Of a stretch of 64,000 nucleotides of DNA, positions 50,475-59,268 are shown piece by piece. The notes under the pieces are model-generated. The model saw only the letters and a program-made list of their open reading frames with translations. It had not been told where the DNA came from and searched no databases. This DNA is from CAZFYZ01 sp964523735 (lineage in GTDB: Bacteria; Armatimonadota; UBA5829): positions 1 through 64,000 of the forward strand of contig CAZFYZ010000004.1 of assembly GCA_964523735.1 (NCBI GenBank), read 5' to 3'. Every line of letters starts with the position of its first letter. The stretch's first letter is position 1. A program made the position numbers and the translations under genes.

Positions 50475-50553
50475 GGCCATCGTAATCCCTTGGCGACACG
50501 GACATTGCCACGCCCATCGCTACCACAAGTCCTGTCGCCCCTACAGCTAGCAG

Positions 50554-50578
50554 GTTTCGAGACACCGCGTCCCGAAAC
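50554..50578. repeat. Family B palindrome
   Basis: GTTTCG-A-GAC and GTC-C-CGAAAC arms around a short loop, with one mismatch. Perfect versions occur at 53537-53561 and 63426-63450. Confidence 0.65.
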
Positions 50579-50592
50579 AACGGGGGCTGTCG

Positions 50593-50601
50593 TGCTATAA
50601 T
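50593..50601 (+). promoter_or_regulatory. Extended -10 promoter of the sugar ABC operon
   Basis: TGCTATAAT is an extended -10 element without a good -35 box. The expected start (about 50608) gives a leader of about 10 bases before the ATG at 50618. Confidence 0.4.
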
Positions 50602-50617
50602 TGCCCTGGTAATACTG

Positions 50618-51547
50618 ATGCGTAAACGCGATCACACTCTTCCTAAGGAACTACCCGTATTCCTCTTCCTCGTGGCCCTATGCCTGGCGCTGGTGGTGAC
50701 GACGGATACGTTTGCGAGCAGCCAGAACCTCAAGGTGCTTGGGGCCGACGCCTCGGCTATTGGCATAATGGCGGTTGGGATGACGGCGGTGATTCTTACC
50801 GGCGGGATCGATCTCTCAGTCGCCGCCGTGCTGGCACTCTCGGCTCTGATCGGCGGGGGGATGATCGCGGGGGGGCAGATCGCTGCCGGGGTCGCGACGG
50901 CCCTGGTGGTCGGGGCAGGATGCGGACTGCTTAATGGCAGTCTAATCACCCTCGCAGGGATGCCGCCGATCATCGCCACGCTGGGAACCCTCTATGTACT
51001 GCAGGCCGGCGCGACTATCTACAGCGGTGGGCAGTGCGTGTTGCTCGAGAACAACCAGCTCGGATTCCTCGGTCGTGGATTCGTCCCGCTCGGGCTGATG
51101 CTCGCCGTCTTTCTCGTCGGCGCCCTGACCATGCGCCTGACCCGCGCCGGCAGGCACGTCTACGCGATCGGCGGCAACGAGGAAGCGGCAAGGCTCGCAG
51201 CCATCAGCCCCCGGCGGGTGAAGCTTGGAGTCTATACTGCCAGTGGGCTGCTTGCAGGTCTCGCGGGATTGTTGATGCTTGGGATAGGCAGCACCTTCCA
51301 GGCTAATGACGCGCTTGGCTACGAGCTTGCGGCAATCGCGGCAGTTGTCATCGGCGGAACGAGCATCGCAGGGGGCGAGGGCTCGGTACTCGGGACGCTC
51401 ATAGGAGTCGGGATCAGCACGGTCCTGCGAAACGGGGCGATCCTCGTCGGATTGGATGCGAGATGGGCGCAGGCAATTGTTGGAGCGGCGATTCTCGCAG
51501 CGGTGACAGTCGATCAGTTGCGGAAGCGGAGTGAGGCGGCCAGATGA
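50618..51547 (+). CDS. RbsC-type sugar ABC transporter permease 1
   Basis: 309 aa with 8-10 helices. BPD_transp_2 family: GMTAVILTGGIDLSVAAVLALSALIGG near the start, GMPPIIATLGTLYVLQA, and VIGGTSIAGGEGSVLGTLIGV near the end, which contacts the ATPase. Such permeases import ribose, galactose, xylose or related sugars. Its TGA overlaps the next ATG (ATGA), so the two permeases are translated together and probably form a heterodimeric channel. Confidence 0.92.
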   Translation: MRKRDHTLPKELPVFLFLVALCLALVVTTDTFASSQNLKVLGADASAIGIMAVGMTAVILTGGIDLSVAAVLALSALIGGGMIAGGQIAAGVATALVVGAGCGLLNGSLITLAGMPPIIATLGTLYVLQAGATIYSGGQCVLLENNQLGFLGRGFVPLGLMLAVFLVGALTMRLTRAGRHVYAIGGNEEAARLAAISPRRVKLGVYTASGLLAGLAGLLMLGIGSTFQANDALGYELAAIAAVVIGGTSIAGGEGSVLGTLIGVGISTVLRNGAILVGLDARWAQAIVGAAILAAVTVDQLRKRSEAAR

Positions 51548-52494
51548 AACACGTCCTCCTCAGGCTCGCCCGCGTGAAGGAACTGCCCGTCGCGCTGCTG
51601 CTGGGCACCTTGTTCGTGTTCTTCACGCTCCGAGCGCCTGGTTTCGCGGATGCAACCGGGCTGATGGACTGCATCAAGCAGTATTCGACCTATGCCGTGT
51701 TGGCAGTCGGGCTCACGATTGTGATCGCTAGCGGAGGGATCGATATCTCCGTCGGATCAATCGTGGGGCTCTCGGCTGTGGTTCTGGGCGTGACGCTGGC
51801 GCGGACCCCAGCCGATTCCTTGTTGGCCTGCCTGTTAGCCATCGCGACCGGTGCGGCGGTAGGGGTCTTCAACGGTCTCGCGATCTCGCGGATCAAGCTG
51901 CAGCCGGTGGTAGTGACGCTCAGCACTATGGCGGCGGCGAGAGGCATCACCTACGTTGTCGCGGGGCAGGGCGTTTCATCGATCAACCTGCCCGATCGAG
52001 CTTCGTGGCTCGCCAGCATAATGTACGACTCTCCGCTCCCAGTGCTGCTGGCGCTGGCGGTCGCGATCGGCGGATGGCTTGCGCTCTCGAAGACAAGCTT
52101 CGGACGTGCTGTCCTAGCCATCGGTGGGGCGGAGAAGGCCGCGCGGTTCTCGGGGATCGACGTAGGTACGGTGAAGCTCTGGATCTACGCGGTCTGCGGG
52201 ACGCTTGCCGGGGTCGCGGGAGTGGTGACGGCCGGTATGATGAACACCGCGACGACCGAGGCGGGCATGGGTTACGAGTTTGAAGCAATCACAGCCGTGC
52301 TCATGGGAGGAACGAGCATCCTCGGGGGTGAAGCGAGCGTTGTGGGCAGCGTGCTCGGGGTCGGAACCGCCGCGATTCTCAATAGAGGGCTGGGGGTTCT
52401 GGGCGTCAGCGACCACTGGCGGATGATGTGCCTGGGGCTGATTCTGATCGCTTCGGTGCTGCTCGACAGGCTTAGAAAGCGCGTCGCGCACTGA
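51544..52494 (+). CDS. RbsC-type sugar ABC transporter permease 2
   Basis: 316 aa, a paralogue of the upstream permease with the same landmarks (LTIVIASGGIDISVGSIVGL, LQPVVVTLSTMAAARGI, AVLMGGTSILGGEASVVGSV). Paired permeases of this family usually form one heterodimer with a shared ATPase. The binding-protein gene follows after 9 bases. Confidence 0.92.
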   Translation: MKHVLLRLARVKELPVALLLGTLFVFFTLRAPGFADATGLMDCIKQYSTYAVLAVGLTIVIASGGIDISVGSIVGLSAVVLGVTLARTPADSLLACLLAIATGAAVGVFNGLAISRIKLQPVVVTLSTMAAARGITYVVAGQGVSSINLPDRASWLASIMYDSPLPVLLALAVAIGGWLALSKTSFGRAVLAIGGAEKAARFSGIDVGTVKLWIYAVCGTLAGVAGVVTAGMMNTATTEAGMGYEFEAITAVLMGGTSILGGEASVVGSVLGVGTAAILNRGLGVLGVSDHWRMMCLGLILIASVLLDRLRKRVAH

Positions 52495-52503
52495 GGGGGC
52501 AGT

Positions 52504-53517
52504 ATGAGAATCAAGGGTTTGATTTTGGTGTTGGTGGCAGCAATCGTGCTGCTGGCTGGCTGTGGCAAGCCAAAAACGACTGGGACGCAGCCTGCGGCTA
52601 ATGCCGGCAAGAACAAGCGCACAATCGTATTCGTGTTTAAGCTGGTCGGGATCCCCTACGCAAACGTCTGCGAGCGTGGGGCGACGAAGGCAGCCAAGGA
52701 TCTGGGCGTGAATGTCGAGTTCCTCGGCCCAGCCAAGGGCGGGGACGTCGCAGGTCAGATCGCTATCATCGAGAACCAGATTTCCCGAGGCGTGGACGCG
52801 ATAGTGATCTCGGCCAACGACCCGAACTCTGTCAAGCCCGTGATCGCGAAAGCCATGAAGCGGGGGATCAAGGTCTTCACCTGGGACTCCGATTCGCCGG
52901 ATACCGAGCGCATTTTATACGTGGCGGCGGCGGACGATGTAGGCATCGGCACTGATATACTCGACAAGCTCGCCGAGAGCATCGGAGGCAAGGGCAAAAT
53001 CGGGATCATGTCGGGCGGACAGGGGGCCTTGAACCTGAATCAGCACGTGGATGGCGTGCTGGCAGGCCTCAAGAAGTATCCCAACATCACGCTCGCCAAG
53101 CCTATCGTCTACAACAACGACCAGCCTCAGCAGGCCCAGTCAGGCGTTGCAGGGCTGCTGCAGAGGCACCCCGATCTCGCCGGAATCGCCTGCGTCAACT
53201 CGCCCGGCCCTCCCGGCGCAGCGCGCGCCCTGATCGCGGCAGGCAAGCAGGGCAAGGTCAAGATATGGGGCCTCAGCCTGCCGAGCGAGAACCGGAAGTA
53301 CCTCCAGGACGGCGTTGTCAACGGCCTCATTCTCTGGGATCCCGCCAAGCTGACTGAGTTGACCGCGATCCTGGTGAACGACTACCTCGATGGCAAGGAG
53401 CCCAAGGATGGTATGGAGGTCGAGGGCATGGGGAAGCTCAAAGTGTCGAAGGACGGGATCGTCGTCATGCCCGGGCTAGTGATTACCAAGGAGAACGTGG
53501 ACCAGTTCGATTTCTAA
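52504..53517 (+). CDS. Sugar-binding lipoprotein of the ABC transporter
   Basis: 337 aa. Lipobox LLAGC with Cys20 anchors it to the membrane. The mature protein is a periplasmic-binding-protein I fold of the RbsB group (IVFVFKLVGIPYANVCERGATKAAKDLGV, QISRGVDAIVISANDPNS, KVFTWDSDSP, KIGIMSGGQGALNLNQHVDG). It captures a monosaccharide for the two permeases just upstream. No ABC ATPase gene follows; a family B palindrome comes 20 bases after the stop. Confidence 0.93.
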   Translation: MRIKGLILVLVAAIVLLAGCGKPKTTGTQPAANAGKNKRTIVFVFKLVGIPYANVCERGATKAAKDLGVNVEFLGPAKGGDVAGQIAIIENQISRGVDAIVISANDPNSVKPVIAKAMKRGIKVFTWDSDSPDTERILYVAAADDVGIGTDILDKLAESIGGKGKIGIMSGGQGALNLNQHVDGVLAGLKKYPNITLAKPIVYNNDQPQQAQSGVAGLLQRHPDLAGIACVNSPGPPGAARALIAAGKQGKVKIWGLSLPSENRKYLQDGVVNGLILWDPAKLTELTAILVNDYLDGKEPKDGMEVEGMGKLKVSKDGIVVMPGLVITKENVDQFDF

Positions 53518-53536
53518 GGTGAGGGCCCGGTCCGTT

Positions 53537-53561
53537 GTTTCGGGACACCCTGTCCCGAAAC
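53537..53561. repeat. Family B palindrome after the binding-protein gene
   Basis: GTTTCGGGACA (53537-53547), CCC, TGTCCCGAAAC (53551-53561): an 11-bp perfect stem with a 3-base loop. A partial copy (GTTTCGGGAT) follows at about 53585. It may also end the ABC operon transcript. Confidence 0.8.
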
Positions 53562-53716
53562 GTGTCTACGAAACCCCAAACGTTGTTTCGGGATTTCGGT
53601 GCACATATGGCCTATGCTGAGTACTGGCATCGGGGACATCACTCAGCCTGTAGCCGTGTACAACCAGAATCCCGAAACACCGCTGTTCAGGGTGACAATG
53701 ATTGAGGAGAGATACG

Positions 53717-54628
53717 ATGCGCAACATACTCATCGTTATGCTTCTGGCCATCTCGTGTGCGGCATCCGCCGAAGGAGAGAAGAAGGTGGAAGTCAGAAAG
53801 CCGATACTCTCGTGCGACACCTACAGCCTGCGTGACTACTTTAGCCAGGGCAAGCTGGACTACCTGACTGTGCCTGCCAAGCTTGCCGAACTCGGCATCA
53901 AGGGCATCACCTACAATGATATATGGATGAAGTCCTACGACAAGTCTTACCTCGACTCCATCAAGAAAGCCTGCGCGGATGCCGGAGTCCAGATCACCGG
54001 GTTCATCTGCGAGGGCAACCTGGCGACTCTCGACGATGCGGCCTGGCGCAAGCAGATCGAGGAAGACGACACCAAGATGCAGGCAGCGGCTTACCTGGGT
54101 GCCCCCATCGTGCGACTTAACCTCGGCGGGCTCGGCGACGAGCAGAAAGACGACACCATCGGCGCCGACCGCTGTATCGAGGCTTTCAGGAGGCTGATGC
54201 CGCTTGCCAAGCGCCTGAACGTCAAGATGACCATCGAGAACCACGGCGGAGTCAGCAAGAAAGCAGACACGATCATCAAGGTCATCAAGGGCAGCGACCC
54301 AGAGTGGGTGGGCTCGTGCCTGGACTTCGGCAACTGGCCCGATGACGTCCGTTATACCGAATCCGCCAAGCTCGCCCCCTACGCCTACCACGTGCATGCC
54401 AAGACCCACAACTTCAACGCCGAGGGCGAGGACGTCAACAAGGACTACAAGCGCCTGCTGCAGCCTATGAAGGACGCCAAGTACAACCGCGCGGTTTCGA
54501 TCGAGTATGAGGGCGGCGGGGACCAGATCGAGGGTGTCAAGAAGACCCGCGACCTTATTCTCAGGTACTGGCCCGAACTCGCCGCACCCGCGCCCCCGAA
54601 AGGACCTGAGCCCGCTGCGTCGAACTAG
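53717..54628 (+). CDS. Exported xylose-isomerase-like TIM barrel (sugar phosphate isomerase/epimerase family)
   Basis: 303 aa. GAGGAGAG precedes the ATG; the signal peptide is MRNILIVMLLAISCAASA. The body follows the AP-endonuclease-2-like barrel: SCDTYSLRDYF, IKGITYNDIWM, KMTIENHGGVS (metal Glu and His), GSCLDFGNWP (Asp), YHVHAKTH (His) and VSIEYEGGGD (Glu), so the metal ligands look complete. Export is unusual for an isomerase and suggests action on free sugars or glycans outside the cytoplasm. It follows the sugar ABC genes. Confidence 0.88.
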   Translation: MRNILIVMLLAISCAASAEGEKKVEVRKPILSCDTYSLRDYFSQGKLDYLTVPAKLAELGIKGITYNDIWMKSYDKSYLDSIKKACADAGVQITGFICEGNLATLDDAAWRKQIEEDDTKMQAAAYLGAPIVRLNLGGLGDEQKDDTIGADRCIEAFRRLMPLAKRLNVKMTIENHGGVSKKADTIIKVIKGSDPEWVGSCLDFGNWPDDVRYTESAKLAPYAYHVHAKTHNFNAEGEDVNKDYKRLLQPMKDAKYNRAVSIEYEGGGDQIEGVKKTRDLILRYWPELAAPAPPKGPEPAASN

Positions 54629-54634
54629 CTATAT

Positions 54635-55540
54635 ATGGGTGGCATGAAGGACTGGGACCCGACGAAAAGACTGGTTTTCGGCGCAGGCATCTTCCTGTGC
54701 CTGTTCGGGGCGGCCTTCGGGTCTGTGTTTCTGTTCGTCGTGAGCCTTCTGGTGATTCTGGCTCCCTTCCTGATGACCAGCAGCGTAGAGCGCCAACGCA
54801 GGCTGCTCGACTACCGTCCTCCCGTCCGTGATGAGTTGACCGGCAACCCTCATCTTGCCGCGCCGACTACACCGCCCCAGCCCATAGTCCAGGACCAGGC
54901 GGGACAACCAGTCCCCGGACCCTCTACAGACCCCGACTGGGAGTTCTGCCCGCTATCTCCCTGGAAGTTCGAGCCCGGCCCGTTCGATGTTGTGCTGTTG
55001 TCCCCAGGACCGGGACAGGACAAGGTCGTTCGCTGGATCGCCGCCGCGTTCGGCATTACTCACGAGGCTGCCGCAGCGCTTGCCGCGAAGCGGATGAACG
55101 TAATCAAGACCGGCGTCTCGGGCGCCAACGCCGCACAGTTGGAGACGGCCCTCGAGCGCCTGGGAGCCAACGTGGACGTAGCAAAGCGGCATGTTGTCTC
55201 CCCCGAACCACAGATCGTCCAGGACCCATATCAGCCCGATCCCTCACAGCCGGTCACAGTCCAAAGTATCCCTGCGGCCTCAACGCCTGGCCACCGGCAG
55301 TACCAGACCGCTGCACATAAGTCCGCGCTTGTGGACCTGGTTCTGATCAGTGGCGGCGCGAAGCCGATCGAGGTCAGAAAGGCCCTGAAGCAGCACCTCG
55401 GGATGGAGCTTCTCGAGGCCTACAATGCTGTCGAGCATCCCCCGGCCGTCCTTAAGACCGCCATTAAGCGAACAGAGGCCGAGCGCCTCAAGACCGCTAT
55501 CGAAACCGCGGGCGCAGAGCTTGAGCTGCGCCCCGCCTGA
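54635..55540 (+). CDS. Membrane protein with two ribosomal L7/L12 C-terminal-domain-like modules
   Basis: 301 aa. Two hydrophobic helices (about 12-47) are followed by a Pro-rich linker. Two modules of about 68 residues come next, at 116-183 (FDVVLLSPGPGQDKVVRWIA...LERLGANVDV) and 231-299 (VDLVLISGGAKPIEVRKALK...IETAGAELELR). Both match the L7/L12 CTD plan of FDVVL-x-K-x-VIK-x-GL-LKEAK-LVE-P...EA-LKK-LE-AGA-VEV. In ribosomes this domain binds elongation factors. The module also occurs in non-ribosomal bacterial proteins; its role here is unknown. No Shine-Dalgarno site, but the gene starts 7 bases after the upstream stop. Confidence 0.75.
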   Translation: MGGMKDWDPTKRLVFGAGIFLCLFGAAFGSVFLFVVSLLVILAPFLMTSSVERQRRLLDYRPPVRDELTGNPHLAAPTTPPQPIVQDQAGQPVPGPSTDPDWEFCPLSPWKFEPGPFDVVLLSPGPGQDKVVRWIAAAFGITHEAAAALAAKRMNVIKTGVSGANAAQLETALERLGANVDVAKRHVVSPEPQIVQDPYQPDPSQPVTVQSIPAASTPGHRQYQTAAHKSALVDLVLISGGAKPIEVRKALKQHLGMELLEAYNAVEHPPAVLKTAIKRTEAERLKTAIETAGAELELRPA

Positions 55541-55560
55541 GACTTGGTGTTGGTGCCGGT

Positions 55561-55590
55561 TTGCGCAGCCCGCCACAATCCTGGTATAAT
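55561..55590 (+). promoter_or_regulatory. Promoter for the DUF6785 permease gene
   Basis: TTGCGC (55561-55566), 18 bases, TATAAT (55585-55590). The start near 55597 supports the TTG at 55615 as initiation codon. Confidence 0.55.
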
Positions 55591-55614
55591 CGCACTCAGG
55601 GAGAGCGGCGAGTC

Positions 55615-57561
55615 TTGGACAAAAAATCACGGACCAGTAACAGAGGGGTAACCTTTCGGGCAATCATCCTCGCCCTTTTCCTCATCCCCATCGACAATGT
55701 CTGGATCACCATCATCGAGGTCAGGTGGTACGGCCTCGACGGTACCTGCCTGCCCCTGTTCATCACGCCCATCTTCATCTTGTTTCTTCTGGCACTCGCT
55801 AACATTGGCGTTCGCCGGCTAAGACCCCAATCCGCTCTCACCAAAGGCGAGCTGCTGACTGTATACATGATGATCGTCATGGGGGCGACTCTCGCCAGCC
55901 ACGACCTGCTCCAGAACCTTTTCGGCGCGATTGGCCACCCTTACCACTACGCGGACGAAGTCAACAACTACCAAAACCTCTTCTTCCGGTACCTGCCCGA
56001 CAGCCTTCTCGTCAAGGACAAGACTGCGCTGGATGGCTTCTACCGCGGGGGCGTTTACCCGTGGACCTGGGATATCCTGAAACACTGGATCGGCCCACTG
56101 GCATGGTGGAGCGCCCTGCTGCTTGTCCTGATCTCGATGATGATGTGCCTCAACATCATCATCCGCAAACGCTGGACTGAGCACGAGAAACTCACGTTCC
56201 CACTGATCCAACTCCCACTCGAGATGGCCTCCGAGCAGACGGTCAGGTTCTACGGCAACCCGCTCATGTGGGCCGGGTTCGCCCTCGCCTTCGGGATAGG
56301 TCTCCTCAACGGCCTTCACTGGCTATATCCTTCAGTGCCATTCGTCGAGGGAGTCAAGCAGTACAACATCGGAGCATTTTTCACTCAGCCGCCGTGGAAC
56401 GCCGTCCAGCGTGGCGGATTCCAGATCGCGGCCTATCCGTTTACCATCGGCCTGACCTACTTCATGCCCCTGGACCTGTCATTCTCCTGCTGGTTCTTCT
56501 ACCTGGCGCGCAAGTTTGTACAGGTGATCGGCAGGATGATGGGCTGGGATACAGGTTCCGCGTCCGCATTCCCCTACTACGAATCCCAGTCCTCCGGCGC
56601 CTGGCTTGCGCTTGGAGCCGCGATCATTCTCGCCAGCAGGTCTTATCTCAAGGGCGTCTGGAAACAGGCCTGGCACGAACCCGGTGAGTCCCCGGAAGCC
56701 GCGGCCGAGTCGCGCCTCTACCGCCAGGCATTTGTGGGTCTGCTGATAGGAGCAATGCTGCTGCTCGCTTTCTCTCAATACATAGGGATGGCCGCCTGGG
56801 TCGCGATCATCTTCTTTGGGATCTACTTCGTACTCTCGATAGCAATGACGCGAGTCCGCGCGGAGCTTGGCACTCCTCACGAGATCTACTACGTCAATCC
56901 GCAGCAGATAATGCTCAATGTTTTCGGCTACAACATGCTCGGACCCGCTAACCTCACCATCCTCTCCACCATGTACTGGTTCAACCGCTGCTACCGAAGC
57001 CATCCGATGCCCAACCAGCTCGAGTCGCTCAAGATGGCCGAGGGCACGTCTGTCAAGCTTCGTCCTTTGATCTTCGCGCTGATGCTCGCCGTCGTCGTTG
57101 GTATGGTCAGCACCTACTACGCCAACCTGAATCTCTGCTACCTGGACGGCGCCGAGGCCAAGTGCAGCGGCTTCAAGTGGTGGCTTGGAACAGAATCGTT
57201 CGACAAGCTCCGGGACTGGATGAACAACAGGCCGCGGCCCGAGCCCACCAAACTCATGTACATGGTCGTCGGCGCACTGATGGTAGCGGGGCTCACGACC
57301 ATGCGAGGCGCCTTCGTCGGGTGGCCATTCCACCCCGCGGGTTACGCGCTCGCGGTAAGCTTCGCCATCGACTACTTCTGGTTTGCGATGCTCGTTAGCT
57401 GGCTCGTGAAGTTTATCATCATCCGCTATGGAGGCATGAAGCTCCACCACAAGCTGGTGCCATTCTTCCTGGGGCTGATTCTTGGCGACTTCTTCATCGG
57501 CTCCATCTGGGCCATCCTCGGTCCGCTCATGGGCCAGAGGACCTACAGAATCTTCATCTGA
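55615..57561 (+). CDS. Large polytopic membrane protein, DUF6785-type (OPT-like) permease
   Basis: 648 aa with about 13-14 helices. It resembles the DUF6785/DUF6784 proteins abundant in Armatimonadota, Planctomycetota and Hydrogenedentota, distantly like oligopeptide transporters. Landmarks: LTKGELLTVYMM, HDLLQNLFG, KRWTEHEKLTFPLIQLPLEM, YFMPLDLSFSCWFFYL, RVRAELGTPHE and GLILGDFFIGSIW. Transport is inferred; no substrate is established. The start is a TTG with GGGAGAG about 10 bases ahead. The GH172 gene follows after 101 bases, hinting at uptake of a sugar released by that enzyme. Confidence 0.82.
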   Translation: MDKKSRTSNRGVTFRAIILALFLIPIDNVWITIIEVRWYGLDGTCLPLFITPIFILFLLALANIGVRRLRPQSALTKGELLTVYMMIVMGATLASHDLLQNLFGAIGHPYHYADEVNNYQNLFFRYLPDSLLVKDKTALDGFYRGGVYPWTWDILKHWIGPLAWWSALLLVLISMMMCLNIIIRKRWTEHEKLTFPLIQLPLEMASEQTVRFYGNPLMWAGFALAFGIGLLNGLHWLYPSVPFVEGVKQYNIGAFFTQPPWNAVQRGGFQIAAYPFTIGLTYFMPLDLSFSCWFFYLARKFVQVIGRMMGWDTGSASAFPYYESQSSGAWLALGAAIILASRSYLKGVWKQAWHEPGESPEAAAESRLYRQAFVGLLIGAMLLLAFSQYIGMAAWVAIIFFGIYFVLSIAMTRVRAELGTPHEIYYVNPQQIMLNVFGYNMLGPANLTILSTMYWFNRCYRSHPMPNQLESLKMAEGTSVKLRPLIFALMLAVVVGMVSTYYANLNLCYLDGAEAKCSGFKWWLGTESFDKLRDWMNNRPRPEPTKLMYMVVGALMVAGLTTMRGAFVGWPFHPAGYALAVSFAIDYFWFAMLVSWLVKFIIIRYGGMKLHHKLVPFFLGLILGDFFIGSIWAILGPLMGQRTYRIFI

Positions 57562-57662
57562 CGCTGGCCCCGCAGAACGCCGCCGACCCACACCGCTGCC
57601 CATAGCCCTGCCCCCCTCCCTTGTGGTATCCTCTAGCTAACGTCCATTTGGAGGTAATCTCG

Positions 57663-59165
57663 TTGTTCGGAACAGAAACAGTCGCATTCACACTGGCATT
57701 GATAATGATCGCAGCTGCGGCGCTGGCGATCGAACCCAATGGGCTTCTGGGCGGTCTTGCCAAGGCCAAAGACTTTGAAGCCCGCCGGAGTTCCAGCGAG
57801 AACCCGGTCGACCGAGACAACAACAATCATGATTACAAGCTGATCGAGCCCGGTGAAACTCTCACGATCGCCGATCTAGAAGGGCCCGGGCGAATCGTCC
57901 ATCTATGGTTCACAATGGGCGCGAAAGAACCCCAGGTCGGCAAGAAAGCCGTCCTGCGCTGCTACTGGGACGGCGAGAAAGATCCCAGCGTCGAGTCCCC
58001 CATCAACGACTTCTTCTGCTCCGGCCACGCCATGGACGCCGAGGTGAACTCGCTCCCGATCCGAGTGACCGGCGACGGCAACGCTCGCAACTGCTGGTTC
58101 CCGATGCCCTTCCGCAAGTCCGCCAAGGTCACCATGACCAACGACGGCAAGGAGCGACTGGTGCTCTACTACTACGTAGACTGGCAGAAACTCCCGAGCT
58201 TGCCCGAGGACGAGCTCTACTTCCACGCCAAGTACCGCCAGGAGTACCCCTGCATCCCGGGCCGCGACTACCTGTTCCTCGAGGCCGAGGGCCGAGGCCA
58301 CTACGTTGGCTGCAACCTGTCAGTGCGCTTGCATGAAAAGCTCTGGTGGGGAGAGGGCGATGATCGCTTCTACATCGATGGCGACACGGAGCCGACAATC
58401 GCGGGCACGGGCTCTGAGGACTACTTCTGCGACGCCTACGGCCTCCGCCAGCGCGAGGGGCTCTTCTATGGCGTGCCGATCCTCGAGGACAACGAGGCCC
58501 CCTACGCCCGCACCACGGCCTATCGGTTCCACATACCGGACCCCATCCCGTTCAAGAGGTCGCTCAAGTTCACAATCGAGCACAAGGCCTGGGTCGTGCT
58601 GCCGAGCGGCAAGTGGGACGGGTTCAGCGAGCGCTGGGACGACTACTCCAGCGTCGCCTATTGGTATCAGACTGAGCCCCACAAAGAGTTCTTCAAGCTT
58701 CCGCCCGTCGAGGACCGGTTCTACAAGGACGACACGGTGGTCATCGAGGCCGAGGCTCTGCTCGACGCCGCCACCTCCGAGGGCGCGAAGCCGGAGAGGC
58801 AGGACGGTCATTGGAGCGGCGGCGCGCAGATCCTCTTCGCACCCGACGGGCCCGATGCGTCTCTCACACTTGAGGTGCCCATCGAGAAGACCGGCGTCTA
58901 CAGCCTCGGCATCGATCTGACCAAAGCCGATGACTACGGCAAGTACCGCATCCTCTTCGACGGCAAGGAGATCGCGACCACTAACCTCTACTCCGACGAC
59001 CTCAGCTCCACAATGGTCACGACGGAGTTCCAGGAGATCAAGCAGGGAAAACACACCCTCACCTTCGAGTGCACAGGCAAGTCCAACGCGTCCAGGTCCT
59101 ACTTCCTTGGCATAGACAAGATCGAACTGAGGCCGGAGCTTCCGAGACCCCAGAGAGAGGGATAA
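57663..59165 (+). CDS. DUF2961/GH172 family glycoside hydrolase
   Basis: 500 aa. A short hydrophobic N-terminus (VAFTLALIMIAAAALAIE) suggests export. The beta-sandwich pair of GH172 has PGRIVHLWFTM, INDFFCSGH, SLPIRVT, WFPMPF and GTGSEDYF (about 248-255), whose Glu is part of the catalytic site in characterised members. GH172 enzymes cleave alpha-D-fructofuranosides or arabinofuranosides or form difructose dianhydride. The C-terminal ~130 residues look like a carbohydrate-binding module (VIEAEALLDAA, SLTLEVPIEKTGVYSLGI). TTG start with GGAGGTAATCTC. Confidence 0.88.
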   Translation: MFGTETVAFTLALIMIAAAALAIEPNGLLGGLAKAKDFEARRSSSENPVDRDNNNHDYKLIEPGETLTIADLEGPGRIVHLWFTMGAKEPQVGKKAVLRCYWDGEKDPSVESPINDFFCSGHAMDAEVNSLPIRVTGDGNARNCWFPMPFRKSAKVTMTNDGKERLVLYYYVDWQKLPSLPEDELYFHAKYRQEYPCIPGRDYLFLEAEGRGHYVGCNLSVRLHEKLWWGEGDDRFYIDGDTEPTIAGTGSEDYFCDAYGLRQREGLFYGVPILEDNEAPYARTTAYRFHIPDPIPFKRSLKFTIEHKAWVVLPSGKWDGFSERWDDYSSVAYWYQTEPHKEFFKLPPVEDRFYKDDTVVIEAEALLDAATSEGAKPERQDGHWSGGAQILFAPDGPDASLTLEVPIEKTGVYSLGIDLTKADDYGKYRILFDGKEIATTNLYSDDLSSTMVTTEFQEIKQGKHTLTFECTGKSNASRSYFLGIDKIELRPELPRPQREG

Positions 59166-59214
59166 CGATCCAGCGACTGAAGCTCAAGGCCGTGGACCAG
59201 TCTCACGTACGCAG

Positions 59215-59246
59215 CAAGGGCTCGCCTGGTACCTGGCGAGCCCTTG
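59215..59246. terminator. Strong hairpin between convergent genes
   Basis: CAAGGGCTCGCC (59215-59226) and GGCGAGCCCTTG (59235-59246) form a perfect 12-bp stem with an 8-base loop, between the GH172 stop and the end of the small zinc protein gene. Probably a bidirectional terminator; the T-run is poor. Confidence 0.6.
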
Positions 59247-59268
59247 AGTTCTCTTCGCTGTTTGGGAC

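Noticed and set aside
56479..57603. 374-codon open frame antisense to the DUF6785 gene
   Set aside because: Shadow of a clear polytopic membrane protein; no domain or ribosome-binding site.
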